The notes: generated by a model from the sequence alone, not told the origin. A stretch of DNA of 64,000 nt from Psychroserpens sp041224425 (GCF_041224425.1 NZ_JBGFGL010000085.1:124001-188000), one strand, 5' to 3'. Counted from the first letter of the stretch, positions 17,252 to 26,942 are shown. Program-made: numbers and translations.

Positions 17252-18334
17252 ATGCGCATCGGTGTTCCAAAAGAAATTAAAAACAATGAAAGTCGTGTAG
17301 GTATGACTCCTGCTGGAGTTTTCGAACTCACAAAACGTAGTCACAAAGTCTTTGTACAAACCAATGCCGGATTTGGAAGCGGTTTTTTTGATCAGGACTA
17401 CAAAGATGTTGGTGCTGTGATTTTAGACTCGATCCAAGAGGTTTATGAAGCAAGCGACATGATTGTTAAAGTGAAAGAACCTATTGAAGTCGAATATCCA
17501 TTAATTAATTCAAAGCATACGATTTTCACGTATTTTCACTTTGCATCCAGTGAAATCTTAACACGAAAAATGATCGAAAGCAATGCGGTTTGTATCGCTT
17601 ATGAAACGGTTGAGGATGACGATGGAAGTTTACCGCTATTAACTCCAATGTCAGAAGTGGCTGGGCGAATGGCCATTCAACAAGGGGCAAAATATTTGGA
17701 AAAACCTATCAAAGGAAGAGGTGTGTTATTAGGTGGTGTTCCAGGTGTACCTCCAGGTCGAGTTTTGGTTTTGGGTGCTGGAGTGGTTGGAATTCAAGCC
17801 GCTAAAATGGCTGCAGGACTTGGGGCTCATGTCACTATTATGGATATCGATATGAAACGTTTACGACATGTCAACAATATTATGCCAAATCATGTGGTCA
17901 CGGAGTTTTCCAGTGAATATAATATCAGAAAACGCATCAAAGATCACGATTTAATTGTTGGAGGTGTTTTGATAAAAGGCGCTAAAGCACCAAAATTGAT
18001 CACTCGTGACATGCTTAAGGATATGCGTCCAGGAACCGTTATAGTTGATGTGGCAGTTGATCAAGGTGGTTGTATTGAAACTACAAAAGCTACAACTCAT
18101 GAAAATCCGACTTATATAGTAGATGATGTCGTACATTATTGTGTAGCTAATATGCCAGGAGCTGTCCCATACACATCTACATTGGCATTAACGAATGTAA
18201 CCTTGCCTTACGTGTTGAAACTAGCGGATTTAGGATGGGAAAAAGCCTGTGAGCAGGACCATAACTTAGCTAAGGGATTAAATGTGGTCAAGGGAGAAGT
18301 CGTTTATGAAGAAATTTCTGAAGCTTTTGTTTAA
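17252..18334 (+). CDS. ald: Alanine dehydrogenase
   Basis: Interconverts alanine and pyruvate plus ammonia with NAD. The start MRIGVPKEIKNNESRVGMTP is the family signature. The NAD-binding Rossmann motif VLVLGAGVVGIQAAKMAAGLGA lies near residue 170 and is followed by the acidic strand MDID. The 360-residue length is close to the usual one. The 255-bp upstream region includes the previous terminator and AT-rich DNA with no clear -7 box. Confidence 0.95.
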   Translation: MRIGVPKEIKNNESRVGMTPAGVFELTKRSHKVFVQTNAGFGSGFFDQDYKDVGAVILDSIQEVYEASDMIVKVKEPIEVEYPLINSKHTIFTYFHFASSEILTRKMIESNAVCIAYETVEDDDGSLPLLTPMSEVAGRMAIQQGAKYLEKPIKGRGVLLGGVPGVPPGRVLVLGAGVVGIQAAKMAAGLGAHVTIMDIDMKRLRHVNNIMPNHVVTEFSSEYNIRKRIKDHDLIVGGVLIKGAKAPKLITRDMLKDMRPGTVIVDVAVDQGGCIETTKATTHENPTYIVDDVVHYCVANMPGAVPYTSTLALTNVTLPYVLKLADLGWEKACEQDHNLAKGLNVVKGEVVYEEISEAFV

Positions 18335-18446
18335 GTATAACGTCTAATAAAACAGTTTTAACCAAATTTTAACTGACAATATTTCCTGTAGTAAAATTGG
18401 CTTACTTTTTGCTAACTTTATAACTCAAACAATTTAATTTTTAACT

Positions 18447-19151
18447 ATGAACGGAATGTTGGGTTATTATGTGCTTATTGGAGCCATTGCTTTAGTTAGC
18501 TGGTTAGTAAGTAATCAATTAAAGCGAAAATTTGCAAAGTACTCTAAAGTACGCTTGCAAAATGGGATGAGTGGAAAGGAAATCGCTGAAAAGATGTTGT
18601 CAGATAATGGAATCTATGATGTGGAAGTCATTTCTGTAAGTGGTCAACTAACAGATCATTACAATCCTAAAAATAAAACGGTTAATCTAAGCGAAGCTGT
18701 TTACAATCAAAGAAACGCAGCTGCAGCGGCTGTTGCAGCCCATGAAGTTGGCCATGCAGTTCAACATGCTAAAGCGTATAGTGCTCTTGGTATGCGTTCA
18801 GCTTTAGTACCTATTGTTAGTGTTACTTCTGGAATGTCGCAATGGTTAGTAATAGGAGGTCTGGTTTTAGGTGCAGCCGCAGGTGTTGGATTAGGCTTCT
18901 GGGTAGCATTGGCTGGATTGGTATTTATGGGTTTTGCAACATTGTTTAGCTTTATTACTTTGCCAGTAGAATACGATGCCAGTAACCGAGCTTTAGCTTG
19001 GCTGAAAGCTAAAAACATGGTGACGCCTGAAGAATATAAAGGTTCTGAAGACGCTTTAAAATGGGCAGCACGAACCTATTTGGTTGCTGCAATTGGAGCA
19101 TTGGCTTCGTTGCTATATTGGGCACTTCAAGTATTTGGAGGAAGAGATTAA
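18447..19151 (+). CDS. Membrane zinc metallopeptidase (YugP type)
   Basis: A 234-residue integral membrane protein. Helix 1 is at about residues 5-22. The zinc-binding motif AAHEVGHAVQH (near residue 98) gives the HExxH-like HEVGH site with the catalytic Glu. Two further helices follow at about 120-175 and one near the C-terminus. It belongs to the DUF2268-unrelated YugP/zinc-metallopeptidase group of unknown substrate. A strong terminator follows. Confidence 0.9.
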   Translation: MNGMLGYYVLIGAIALVSWLVSNQLKRKFAKYSKVRLQNGMSGKEIAEKMLSDNGIYDVEVISVSGQLTDHYNPKNKTVNLSEAVYNQRNAAAAAVAAHEVGHAVQHAKAYSALGMRSALVPIVSVTSGMSQWLVIGGLVLGAAAGVGLGFWVALAGLVFMGFATLFSFITLPVEYDASNRALAWLKAKNMVTPEEYKGSEDALKWAARTYLVAAIGALASLLYWALQVFGGRD

Positions 19152-19172
19152 GTCAAAAAATGACAATAATTG

Positions 19173-19202
19173 AAAAGCATCCTCATGGGATGCTTTTTTT
19201 TT
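19173..19202. terminator. Terminator between convergent genes
   Basis: A stem of AAAGCATCC with GGGATGCTTT around a short loop, then nine T on the + strand. The Lrp gene ends at its right edge from the other side. Confidence 0.85.
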
Positions 19203-19671
19203 AGATCTTAATTTGTCGCTCTATTTGTTGGTCTAAGGAAATAAAAGTTTCAGTTCTTGAAACACCTGTAATAGATTGGATATCGCGATTGAGCACCTGC
19301 ATTAAATGTTCATTATCCTTACAAAGGATTTTTATAAAAATACTCCAGTTTCCTGTAGTGTAGTGACATTCCAATACTTCAGGAATTTTCTTCAACTGTT
19401 TCACAGCTTCCGGATTGCTAATAGCCTTATCGAGGTAAATGCCTATAAAAGCCATCGTTGTGTAACCCAAAACCTTAGGGTTGATCACAAATTTAGAACC
19501 CGAAATCAGTTTTGATTTTTCCAGTTTACGTAAGCGTTGATGAATAGCAGCTCCAGAAATACCAACTTGTCGTGCAATTTCTAAAATAGGTGTTCTGGCA
19601 TCAGACATTAAGGCACGAAGTATTTTTTTATCAATACCGTCTATCTGAATATTTTGATTTACTGTTTTCAT
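19201..19671 (-). CDS. Lrp/AsnC family transcriptional regulator
   Basis: A 156-residue protein with an N-terminal helix-turn-helix (IDKKILRALMSDARTPILEIARQVGISGAAIHQRLRKLEK) and a C-terminal ligand-binding RAM domain (about 75-150, with GYTTMAFIGIYLDKA and CHYTTGNWSIFIKILC). Such regulators sense amino acids. It lies 31 bp after the saccharopine-dehydrogenase-like gene on the same strand, so an amino acid of that enzyme is a reasonable guess for its ligand. Confidence 0.93.
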   Translation of the reverse strand: MKTVNQNIQIDGIDKKILRALMSDARTPILEIARQVGISGAAIHQRLRKLEKSKLISGSKFVINPKVLGYTTMAFIGIYLDKAISNPEAVKQLKKIPEVLECHYTTGNWSIFIKILCKDNEHLMQVLNRDIQSITGVSRTETFISLDQQIERQIKI

Positions 19672-19702
19672 AACAAGGGATTTACAAACCTAAGAAATAT
19701 TA

Positions 19703-21067
19703 TTACACATTTAATGGGTTATAGCCTAAATAAGGCACATCCTTTTCGGTAAATTCTATTCCATAGTTTTTCAACTCCTCTAAAATAGGTTCATAAACTT
19801 CTTTATAAATTGGAATTTGTACACCAGGAGTTGTAATCTTTTCATTTAAGATGGCCAGTGTTGCCATAGCAACTGGTAAACCAACGGTTTTAGCCATGGC
19901 AGTATAGGTTTGGTCTTCACCTTTAACCACCATAGTAGAATCTATCTGATGCATTTTGCCAGTGAGTTCATAGCCAAATTTGTGGTACATCACTATCATA
20001 TCCTTGTCATCATCTTCCAACATCCAGCTATCCATTAGAATCTTCTGAAGAATCTGTGCTGGAGTAGCATTTTTGAGCTCCACCTTTTTGGTATCACTAA
20101 ATATGTCTAGCTCTTCAAGTTTGTCCCAAACAATATCATCTTGATCAATCTTAAGTTGGTGTCTAAACTTCAATTCTACTGAATCTGTATGACTATAAGG
20201 CAAGAAGGCATTCACAAAATCACGATAGCTCATGTTTTCACTATCTTCAAGATGATAACTGTCATCGGTCATTCCCAATTGAACAAAAACATTCCAAGCG
20301 CGACTAAAACCAACACGACGCATAGTGCCACGATATAAGGTTTTGATGTTTTCCATGCCGTATGCACTTTGGTATTTTAAGGAATCTCTATTGGCATAAG
20401 CCTCAAAGCGTCCATACCCTTCAATTTCCAAGAATTCGGTTCGTCTAAACAAACGATGATAAGGAATGTATTTATAAGTACCTTCCTGAAGGAATTTTGC
20501 AGCACTACCTTGTCCTGCCAGTACCACATTTCTAGGATTCCAAGTGAATTTATAATTCCATAGGTTATTGTCGCTTTCTGGAGCTACCAATCCACCAGTA
20601 AAGGATTCAAAAAGTTTCATTTTACCTCCTTTGGATCGAATCTCATCAATGACTTTCATGGCACTCATGTGGTCAATACCTGGATCAACGCCAATTTCAT
20701 TCATAAACACCAAGCCTTTATTTTTGGCTGCCTTATCAAGATCTTCCATTTCATTGCTTACATACGAAGCGGTCACCATATGTTTTCCGTAGGTAATACA
20801 ATCTTTAGCAACTTCAATGTGATATCGAGCAGGTAACATAGACACTACAATATCAGCATTTTCAATAGCATCTTTTCTGGATTGATTACTGAAAATATCT
20901 AAGGTAATAGCTTGTCCGTTTTCATGGTCACTTACTAGCTTTCTTGCATTTTGGATATTGATATCACCAACAATAATATGTAAGTCTTCTTTGTTGGATT
21001 TTTCGAGTAGGTATTTTATAAGGAATGATGCCGATTTTCCTGCACCAATAACTAAAATCTTTCGCAT
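19703..21067 (-). CDS. Saccharopine-dehydrogenase-family oxidoreductase
   Basis: A 454-residue enzyme. The N-terminal NAD(P)-binding motif is ILVIGAGKSASFLIKYLL. The centre has the family block NEIGVDPGIDHMSAMKVID, and the end ALGYNPL is characteristic of lysine-ketoglutarate reductase / saccharopine dehydrogenase relatives. In Bacteroidota this form is thought to act in lysine metabolism, but saccharopine reductase, lysine 6-dehydrogenase and carboxynorspermidine-type activities cannot be separated by eye. Its downstream neighbour is an Lrp regulator. Confidence 0.85.
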   Translation of the reverse strand: MRKILVIGAGKSASFLIKYLLEKSNKEDLHIIVGDINIQNARKLVSDHENGQAITLDIFSNQSRKDAIENADIVVSMLPARYHIEVAKDCITYGKHMVTASYVSNEMEDLDKAAKNKGLVFMNEIGVDPGIDHMSAMKVIDEIRSKGGKMKLFESFTGGLVAPESDNNLWNYKFTWNPRNVVLAGQGSAAKFLQEGTYKYIPYHRLFRRTEFLEIEGYGRFEAYANRDSLKYQSAYGMENIKTLYRGTMRRVGFSRAWNVFVQLGMTDDSYHLEDSENMSYRDFVNAFLPYSHTDSVELKFRHQLKIDQDDIVWDKLEELDIFSDTKKVELKNATPAQILQKILMDSWMLEDDDKDMIVMYHKFGYELTGKMHQIDSTMVVKGEDQTYTAMAKTVGLPVAMATLAILNEKITTPGVQIPIYKEVYEPILEELKNYGIEFTEKDVPYLGYNPLNV

Positions 21068-21144
21068 AATGGGTTTTGTTGAGTAGTTTTGTAGCGACGA
21101 ATTTACTAAATACTAAGGGTTATTAAAACCAAAACTACATTAAT

Positions 21145-21540
21145 ATGAACAAAGCTATTTTTGCCACTGGAACATTGATAGGGTTACTCGCCATTGTGTT
21201 AGGAGCTTTCGCTGCTCATGGCTTAAAACCATTAATTTCTGAAAATGCTATGCAAACATTTGAAACAGGAGTAAGGTTCCAAATGTATCATGCTTTCTTT
21301 CTTTTTTTCTTAGGGAGCGTCAATGTCCTTTCAGTAAAAACCAAGCGAATTATTTTTTATTTAGTAGTTGTCGGACTTGTTTTTTTCTCTGGTTCAATTT
21401 ATGGTTTATCTACGAATGAGTTGTCCGGATTTGATTTTAAGACCATTGGTTTTATTACTCCAATAGGTGGATTGTTATTGATTCTAGCATGGGGATTATT
21501 GTTGATAAACTTTTTAAAACTGAAGGCTGATAAATTCTAA
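21145..21540 (+). CDS. DUF423 family membrane protein
   Basis: A 131-residue protein with four hydrophobic helices. GAFAAHGLKPLISENAMQTFETGVRFQMYHA is the DUF423 signature and is close to invariant across bacteria. TPIGGLLLILAWGLL is the last conserved block. Function is unknown. It stands alone between a divergent dehydrogenase gene and pckA. Confidence 0.92.
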   Translation: MNKAIFATGTLIGLLAIVLGAFAAHGLKPLISENAMQTFETGVRFQMYHAFFLFFLGSVNVLSVKTKRIIFYLVVVGLVFFSGSIYGLSTNELSGFDFKTIGFITPIGGLLLILAWGLLLINFLKLKADKF

Positions 21541-21568
21541 AATAAAGAGGCTACTTTAAAATATTGTG

Positions 21569-21576
21569 TAATTTTG
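21569..21576 (+). promoter_or_regulatory. Promoter -7 element for pckA
   Basis: TAATTTTG fits TAnnTTTG and lies 24 bp before the ATG at 21601. It overlaps the alternative TTG start at 21574, which argues against that start. Confidence 0.6.
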
Positions 21577-21600
21577 CAGATAAATCTAGAAACACAAATT

Positions 21601-23220
21601 ATGGTAAACCATACACAAACTACGAAAACGATTGCGTTAGACAATTATGGTATTAAAAATGCCACAGCACACTACCAATTATCTCCAAAAAGGCTTCAGG
21701 AAATCACCTTGGAAAAAGGCATGGGAAAAGAAACTGCCAACGGGACACTTGCCATCAATACAGGGAAGTTCACTGGACGATCTCCTCAAGACCGATTCTT
21801 GGTGAAAGACGATTATACGTCTGATCGTGTTTGGTGGGGAAAAACTAACAAACCTATCTCACCAGAACATTTTGATGCCTTACAGTCTGAGGTTGAAAAC
21901 TATCTCAGCGAAAAGGAAATCTATGTGAGAGATGGCTATGTTTGTGCAGACCCAAAATATAAAATGAATGTAAGGACGATTTCTGAATATCCATGGTCCA
22001 ACATGTTTGTTTATAATATGTTTTTAAGACCTGATGATAAGGAACTTGAAAATTTTAAGGAAGAGTGGCTCGTTTTATGTGCTCCAGGTTATGTTTGTCC
22101 TGAACCAGATAACTATGGACTAAGACAAGGTAATTTTTCCATCTTAAACTTCACCAAGAAAATTGCGCTCGTTGGTGGTTCAGCTTATACAGGAGAGATG
22201 AAGAAAGGTATTTTCTCTGCGCTTAACATGATCCTTCCAGTGGAGAAAAGCGTATTGCCAATGCACTGTTCTGCCAATGTTGGAGAGGATGGCGACACAG
22301 CTATTTTCTTTGGCCTTTCCGGAACTGGAAAAACAACTTTGTCAGCAGATCCTAACCGAAAACTGATCGGTGACGATGAACATGGTTGGACAGCAGAGAA
22401 TAGTATCTTCAACTTCGAGGGTGGTTGCTATGCCAAGGTAATCGACCTTACTGAAGAAAAAGAACCAGACATCTATAGAGCCATCAAGCCAGGTGCTATC
22501 TTGGAGAATGTCATTTTCAAAGACAATGGCGAGGTTGATTATATGGATAGCAGTATTACCCAGAACACACGTGTGAGCTATCCGATTTACCATATTGACA
22601 ATATCCAACAACCATCTTATGCCAGCAATCCGAAGAACATTTTCTTCCTTACCTGTGACGCCTTTGGTGTGCTGCCTCCAATTTCAAAGTTGACACCTAG
22701 TCAAGCAGCCTATCATTTCATTTCAGGCTATACCGCAAAAGTAGCAGGAACCGAAGCAGGAATCACAGAACCTGTGCCATCGTTCTCAGCCTGTTTTGGA
22801 GAACCGTTCATGCCATTGCATCCAACGGTTTATGCTGAAATGCTGAGCAAAAAAATGAAAGATGCAGGTGTCAATGTTTGGTTGGTTAATACTGGATGGA
22901 CAGGAGGTTCTTACGGAGTAGGTTCTCGTATGAAATTGAAATACACACGTGCTATGATTAATGCAGTTCTGAATGGTGATTTAGGATTGTATAATTACGA
23001 TGATTATCATATCCATTCTGTGTTTGGAGTGGCGCAACCAAGATCTTGCCCAGGAGTTCCTAAAGAAGTTTTAAGTCCCAGAACCACATGGAACGATGAT
23101 AAGGCATATTATACTACAGCATTTAAATTAGCAAATGCCTTTAGAGATAACTTCAAAAAATTTGAAGAATTTGCGAATGAGGAAATTAGAAGAGGAGGGC
23201 CACAACGGTACAACTTTTAA
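21601..23220 (+). CDS. pckA: Phosphoenolpyruvate carboxykinase (ATP)
   Basis: Converts oxaloacetate and ATP to PEP, CO2 and ADP, the first step of gluconeogenesis. The kinase P-loop FFGLSGTGKTTLSADP (about residues 238-253), the metal and substrate motifs FTGRSPQDRF, MHCSANVGEDGD and GDDEHGW, and the adenine block GITEPVPSFSACFG are all visible. The 539-residue length is standard. I start at the ATG at 21601 because a -7 box occupies the earlier TTG. Followed by a bidirectional terminator. Confidence 0.98.
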   Translation: MVNHTQTTKTIALDNYGIKNATAHYQLSPKRLQEITLEKGMGKETANGTLAINTGKFTGRSPQDRFLVKDDYTSDRVWWGKTNKPISPEHFDALQSEVENYLSEKEIYVRDGYVCADPKYKMNVRTISEYPWSNMFVYNMFLRPDDKELENFKEEWLVLCAPGYVCPEPDNYGLRQGNFSILNFTKKIALVGGSAYTGEMKKGIFSALNMILPVEKSVLPMHCSANVGEDGDTAIFFGLSGTGKTTLSADPNRKLIGDDEHGWTAENSIFNFEGGCYAKVIDLTEEKEPDIYRAIKPGAILENVIFKDNGEVDYMDSSITQNTRVSYPIYHIDNIQQPSYASNPKNIFFLTCDAFGVLPPISKLTPSQAAYHFISGYTAKVAGTEAGITEPVPSFSACFGEPFMPLHPTVYAEMLSKKMKDAGVNVWLVNTGWTGGSYGVGSRMKLKYTRAMINAVLNGDLGLYNYDDYHIHSVFGVAQPRSCPGVPKEVLSPRTTWNDDKAYYTTAFKLANAFRDNFKKFEEFANEEIRRGGPQRYNF

Positions 23221-23230
23221 TAGTAGAATA

Positions 23231-23266
23231 AAAAAAGCGATTTCAAACTGAAATCGCTTTTTTTTA
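23231..23266. terminator. Bidirectional terminator between pckA and hemD
   Basis: A 14-bp near-perfect stem with core AGCGATTTC/GAAATCGCT, flanked by A runs on the left and T runs on the right, so it can work on both strands. Confidence 0.9.
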
Positions 23267-23280
23267 TGTGTTAAGAATTA

Positions 23281-24039
23281 CTATTTTCCTTTATTAACTT
23301 TTTCAATGTACTTTTCCAAAGCCATAGTCATAGAAGGGGTTTCAGGGGTTGGAGCTGAAATATCAACTCTCAATCCGTGAGACTCTACTGCTTTGATGGT
23401 TGTATTGCCAAAAACAGCGATACGTGTATTGTTTTGTTTGAAATCTGGAAAATTATGGAACAAAGACTCTATACCAGATGGACTAAAGAACACTAAAATG
23501 TCATAATAAACATTAGCCAAATCGGATAAATCACTGATTACGGTCTTATAAAAAATAGCTTGTTTCCATTTTACACCAAGGTTATCTAAGATTTCAGGAA
23601 CCTCAGGTTTTAACTTGTCAGTAGTAGGTAGCAAGAAGTTTTCGTCCTTATATTTTTTAATTAGTGGAGACAAATCGGCAAAAGTACGTTTACCAACATA
23701 GATTTTTCGTTTTCTGTACACCACGTATTTTTGGAGATAGAAAGCAACAGCTTCAGACTGACAAAAGTACTTCATTGTATCTGGAACCTTAAATCGCATT
23801 TCCTCTGCTACTCTAAAGAAATGATCTACAGAGTTTCTACTAGTTAAGATAATAGCAGTATATTTTGAAAGATCGACTTTTTGTTGTCTAATATCCTTAG
23901 CCTCGACACCTTCAACATGTATAAAAGGTCTGAAATCAATTTTTACTTTTTGTTTTTCTTGTAGGTCAAAATAAGGAGAATTCTCAATCTTAGGTTCAGG
24001 TTGAGATACTAAAATCGTTTTCACTTTCGTCATATCCAC
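23281..24039 (-). CDS. hemD: Uroporphyrinogen-III synthase-like protein
   Basis: Closes and rearranges hydroxymethylbilane in heme synthesis. The 252-residue protein has the two-lobe plan of the family: an N-terminal strand with TILVSQPEP, AIILTSRNSVDHFF, then FLLPTTDKLKPEVPEIL, and DILVFFSPSGIESLF with IAVFGNTTIKAVESHGL near the end. HemD sequences are poorly conserved, so the call rests on this pattern. It lies downstream of a DUF4271 gene with a 9-bp gap, an arrangement frequent in Flavobacteriia. Confidence 0.85.
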   Translation of the reverse strand: MDMTKVKTILVSQPEPKIENSPYFDLQEKQKVKIDFRPFIHVEGVEAKDIRQQKVDLSKYTAIILTSRNSVDHFFRVAEEMRFKVPDTMKYFCQSEAVAFYLQKYVVYRKRKIYVGKRTFADLSPLIKKYKDENFLLPTTDKLKPEVPEILDNLGVKWKQAIFYKTVISDLSDLANVYYDILVFFSPSGIESLFHNFPDFKQNNTRIAVFGNTTIKAVESHGLRVDISAPTPETPSMTMALEKYIEKVNKGK

Positions 24040-24048
24040 TAACGTATT

Positions 24049-24702
24049 TTAGGCGTTAAAATCTTTAATTATCTTATATAAAATTAGATAGGGTCCAATT
24101 TCAAGAGCGCAAAGATACAAAATAAAATAGAATAAGTTGCTTAATAATAACTTTTGATAATTTTTAAACGAGCTAATAAATCCAACAATATTAATTAAAA
24201 CAATGAGTCCGATAGATACGTAAATCAAAGCTTTTGTTGGAGCAATCGAATAAATCAAAATACAATTGGCAATTAAGAGAATAAGTCCAGAGTAATTCTT
24301 GTAAGTAGTTTTTTGAAACAGGTAAGAATCAATGATGTTGTCAATTTCAAAAAGACTACCAATTAAGCGTTCTAAAAGTACTTTAATTAAAAAAAGGACA
24401 CCGACACCAAAGACCAGTTTAAAGAATTGCCCTAAATCAAAATCTGTGGGATGGACTGACTTTGCATAAATTAAATATGAAAAAACAGAAACAGAGATTA
24501 TTAGATTCAAAAACAATAAAGCATCAAAGCCGTCAATGAATTTTTGATCTCTAGCATAAATCTTTAAGTATTTTGAGTTCCCAATAACGGCAATGAAATC
24601 GTTAAAACGCTTTGAAAATAAATACTTGCAGACAGTAACCAAAGTTAGTCCGAAGATTAAAAATGATGTAAACCAATCATTAGATATCACCTCTCTAAGC
24701 AT
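24049..24702 (-). CDS. DUF4271 family membrane protein
   Basis: A 217-residue protein with about six hydrophobic helices. The order NDWFTSFLIFGLTLVTVCKYLFSKRFNDF at the start and a last helix near YFILYLCALEIGPYLILYK fit DUF4271, a Bacteroidota family of unknown role. It sits directly upstream of hemD on the same strand and is probably co-transcribed with it. Confidence 0.85.
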   Translation of the reverse strand: MLREVISNDWFTSFLIFGLTLVTVCKYLFSKRFNDFIAVIGNSKYLKIYARDQKFIDGFDALLFLNLIISVSVFSYLIYAKSVHPTDFDLGQFFKLVFGVGVLFLIKVLLERLIGSLFEIDNIIDSYLFQKTTYKNYSGLILLIANCILIYSIAPTKALIYVSIGLIVLINIVGFISSFKNYQKLLLSNLFYFILYLCALEIGPYLILYKIIKDFNA

Positions 24703-24815
24703 ACCGTAAAATTATGAAGAAATTTTCACGTTGTAAGAAGTATGAATAAAATATTATTGTAAACAAGATTAACATTGTTTATGATTTTTGATATTAGATT
24801 AATCGTTTAAAAACT

Positions 24816-24823
24816 TACATTTG
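24816..24823 (+). promoter_or_regulatory. Promoter -7 element for the glycosyltransferase/pyrC operon
   Basis: TACATTTG fits TAnnTTTG, 29 bp before the ATG at 24853. A TTTG lies at 24787-24790 with a spacing of 25, longer than usual. Confidence 0.55.
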
Positions 24824-24852
24824 CTGTACCTAACTTAAGCTTATAGAAATAA

Positions 24853-25578
24853 ATGCGTGACGCTATAATCATTATACCAACCTATAATGAGATTGAAAAC
24901 ATAGAAGCCATTGTTAGGGCTGTTTTTGGTCAGAAAAAGGAATTTGATATCTTAATAGTCGATGATAATTCACCTGATTTAACAGCTTTAAAAGTTAAGG
25001 AGTTACAAGATGAATTCAATGGAAGACTGTTTTTGTTGCAACGAAAGCATAAGACAGGTTTAGGTTCAGCATACATTGATGGTTTTAAGTGGTGTTTGAA
25101 AAAACATTACAATTTTATATTTGAAATGGATGCCGATTTTTCGCATGACCCAAACGATTTGGTTTATCTTTATAATGCATGTGCTGTTAAAGGTGCAGAT
25201 ATGTCCATCGGATCTAGATACGTAGTAGGTGTAAATGTAGTAAACTGGCCCATGAGTCGCGTGTTATTATCGTATTTCGCATCAAAATATGTGAGACTCA
25301 TAACGCGCATGAAAATTCACGATACCACAGCAGGTTTTGTGTGCTATAAAAGAAAAGTATTAGAAGCCATTGACTTAGATAATATTAAATTTGTTGGGTA
25401 TGCCTTTCAGATTGAAATGAAATTTAAGGCCTACTTAAAAAAGTTTAAAATAGTTGAGGTTCCCGTTGTTTTTACTGATAGAACAAAAGGAAAATCAAAA
25501 ATGAGCGGAAGTATTATTTCTGAAGCTATCTTTGGAGTCATCAATATGAAGTTGAAAAGTATTTTTAATAAAACATAG
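24853..25578 (+). CDS. Polyprenol-monophosphomannose synthase-like glycosyltransferase
   Basis: A 241-residue family 2 glycosyltransferase. The nucleotide-sugar site starts with IIIPTYNEIENIEAIV, then the DDNSPDLT and the metal-binding EMDADFSHDP motifs appear, and SIGSRYV and KGKSKMSG complete the DPM1-like pattern. No transmembrane segment is present, as in the soluble DPM1 class. It is the first gene of a rightward set (glycosyltransferase, pyrC, DUF4296 lipoprotein). Confidence 0.92.
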   Translation: MRDAIIIIPTYNEIENIEAIVRAVFGQKKEFDILIVDDNSPDLTALKVKELQDEFNGRLFLLQRKHKTGLGSAYIDGFKWCLKKHYNFIFEMDADFSHDPNDLVYLYNACAVKGADMSIGSRYVVGVNVVNWPMSRVLLSYFASKYVRLITRMKIHDTTAGFVCYKRKVLEAIDLDNIKFVGYAFQIEMKFKAYLKKFKIVEVPVVFTDRTKGKSKMSGSIISEAIFGVINMKLKSIFNKT

Positions 25579-25595
25579 TCATTAGTCTTTAACCC

Positions 25596-26942
25596 ATGAG
25601 AAAAACGACCTTAATAAAAAATGCTAGAATTGTAAATGAAGGAAAAATCCTTGAAGGGGACATATTAATTGAAGATGATATCATAAAGGAAGTCGCTGAT
25701 TCAATAAGCGCAAAATCTGCAGATGTTACGATTATTGATGTAGAGGGTAATTATGTGTTTCCAGGCGCTATTGACGATCAGGTTCATTTTAGAGAGCCAG
25801 GACTAACACATAAGGCAACCATTGAAACGGAGTCAAGAGCTGCAATCGCAGGAGGCATTACTTCTTTTATAGAAATGCCCAATACCAATCCACAAACTAC
25901 AACTATTGAGGAATTGGAACATAAATTTGATATAGCTTCTAAAACCTCTTATGCCAACTACTCCTTTATGTTTGGAGGTACCAACGACAATTTAGAAGAA
26001 ATTTTAAAAGTTGATTCTAAGTCGGTGGCTGGTTTAAAGTTGTTTCTAGGATCTTCAACGGGAAATATGTTGGTTGATAATCCAAAGGTGTTGGAAAAGA
26101 TTTTTTGTAGCACCAAAATGGTGATTTCTGTACACTGTGAGGATGAAGCCACAATACAAAAGAATCTTCAGGAGCACATCAAAGTTTACGGAGATGACAT
26201 TCCAATAAGCAAACATCCAATAATTAGAAGTGAAGAGGCTTGTTATATATCGTCTTCCAAAGCCATTGAGCTAGCAAAAAAGACAGGAGCTCGTTTACAT
26301 GTGTTTCATTTATCTACAGGAAAGGAAACAAAATTGTTTTCAAATAAAATCCCGTTAAAGGATAAGAAAATTACTAGTGAGGTTTGCATTCACCATTTAT
26401 GGTTTAGTGATGAAGATTATGATGCTAAAGGTTCTTTAATTAAATGGAATCCAGCAGTAAAGACTACAAAAGACAGAGACCAGCTTTGGAAAGCATTGTT
26501 AGATGATAGAATAGATGTAATTGCAACAGATCACGCCCCACATACTTTGGAAGAAAAGAATAATGTATATACTAAAGCACCTTCTGGAGGACCTTTGGTA
26601 CAGCATGCTATGGTCGCAATGGTTGAAGCTTATCATAGAGGAAAGATTTCTTTGGAAAAAATTGTTGAGAAGATGTGCCATAATCCTTCCATTTTGTTTG
26701 ATGTGGAAAAAAGAGGCTATATCAAACCTGGCTATTTTGCCGATTTGGTTGTTTTGGATATCAACAACCCTTGGACCGTTAAAAAAGAAAATATTTTATA
26801 TAAATGTGGATGGTCTCCGTTTGAAGGAACAACATTTAAGTCTAGAGTCACCCATACATTTGTCAACGGTGTTTTGGTGTATAATAATTTTAAGATTTTA
26901 AATGTTAAAGCAGGCCAACGATTAACGTTTAACAGATCATGA
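25596..26942 (+). CDS. pyrC: Dihydroorotase (class I type)
   Basis: Cyclises carbamoyl-aspartate in pyrimidine synthesis. The 448-residue amidohydrolase has an N-terminal strand, then VFPGAIDDQVHFREPG at about residues 54-69. Here the first His of the usual HxH metal pair is Gln62, with His64 and Arg66 retained. The other metal motifs VHCEDE, RLHVFHLST and ATDHAPHT are present. The last codon overlaps the start of the next gene (ATGA), so coupling is likely. Confidence 0.92.
   Translation: MRKTTLIKNARIVNEGKILEGDILIEDDIIKEVADSISAKSADVTIIDVEGNYVFPGAIDDQVHFREPGLTHKATIETESRAAIAGGITSFIEMPNTNPQTTTIEELEHKFDIASKTSYANYSFMFGGTNDNLEEILKVDSKSVAGLKLFLGSSTGNMLVDNPKVLEKIFCSTKMVISVHCEDEATIQKNLQEHIKVYGDDIPISKHPIIRSEEACYISSSKAIELAKKTGARLHVFHLSTGKETKLFSNKIPLKDKKITSEVCIHHLWFSDEDYDAKGSLIKWNPAVKTTKDRDQLWKALLDDRIDVIATDHAPHTLEEKNNVYTKAPSGGPLVQHAMVAMVEAYHRGKISLEKIVEKMCHNPSILFDVEKRGYIKPGYFADLVVLDINNPWTVKKENILYKCGWSPFEGTTFKSRVTHTFVNGVLVYNNFKILNVKAGQRLTFNRS

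Noticed and set aside
21574..21600. A TTG start for pckA
   Set aside because: It overlaps the -7 promoter box and adds nine residues foreign to the family.
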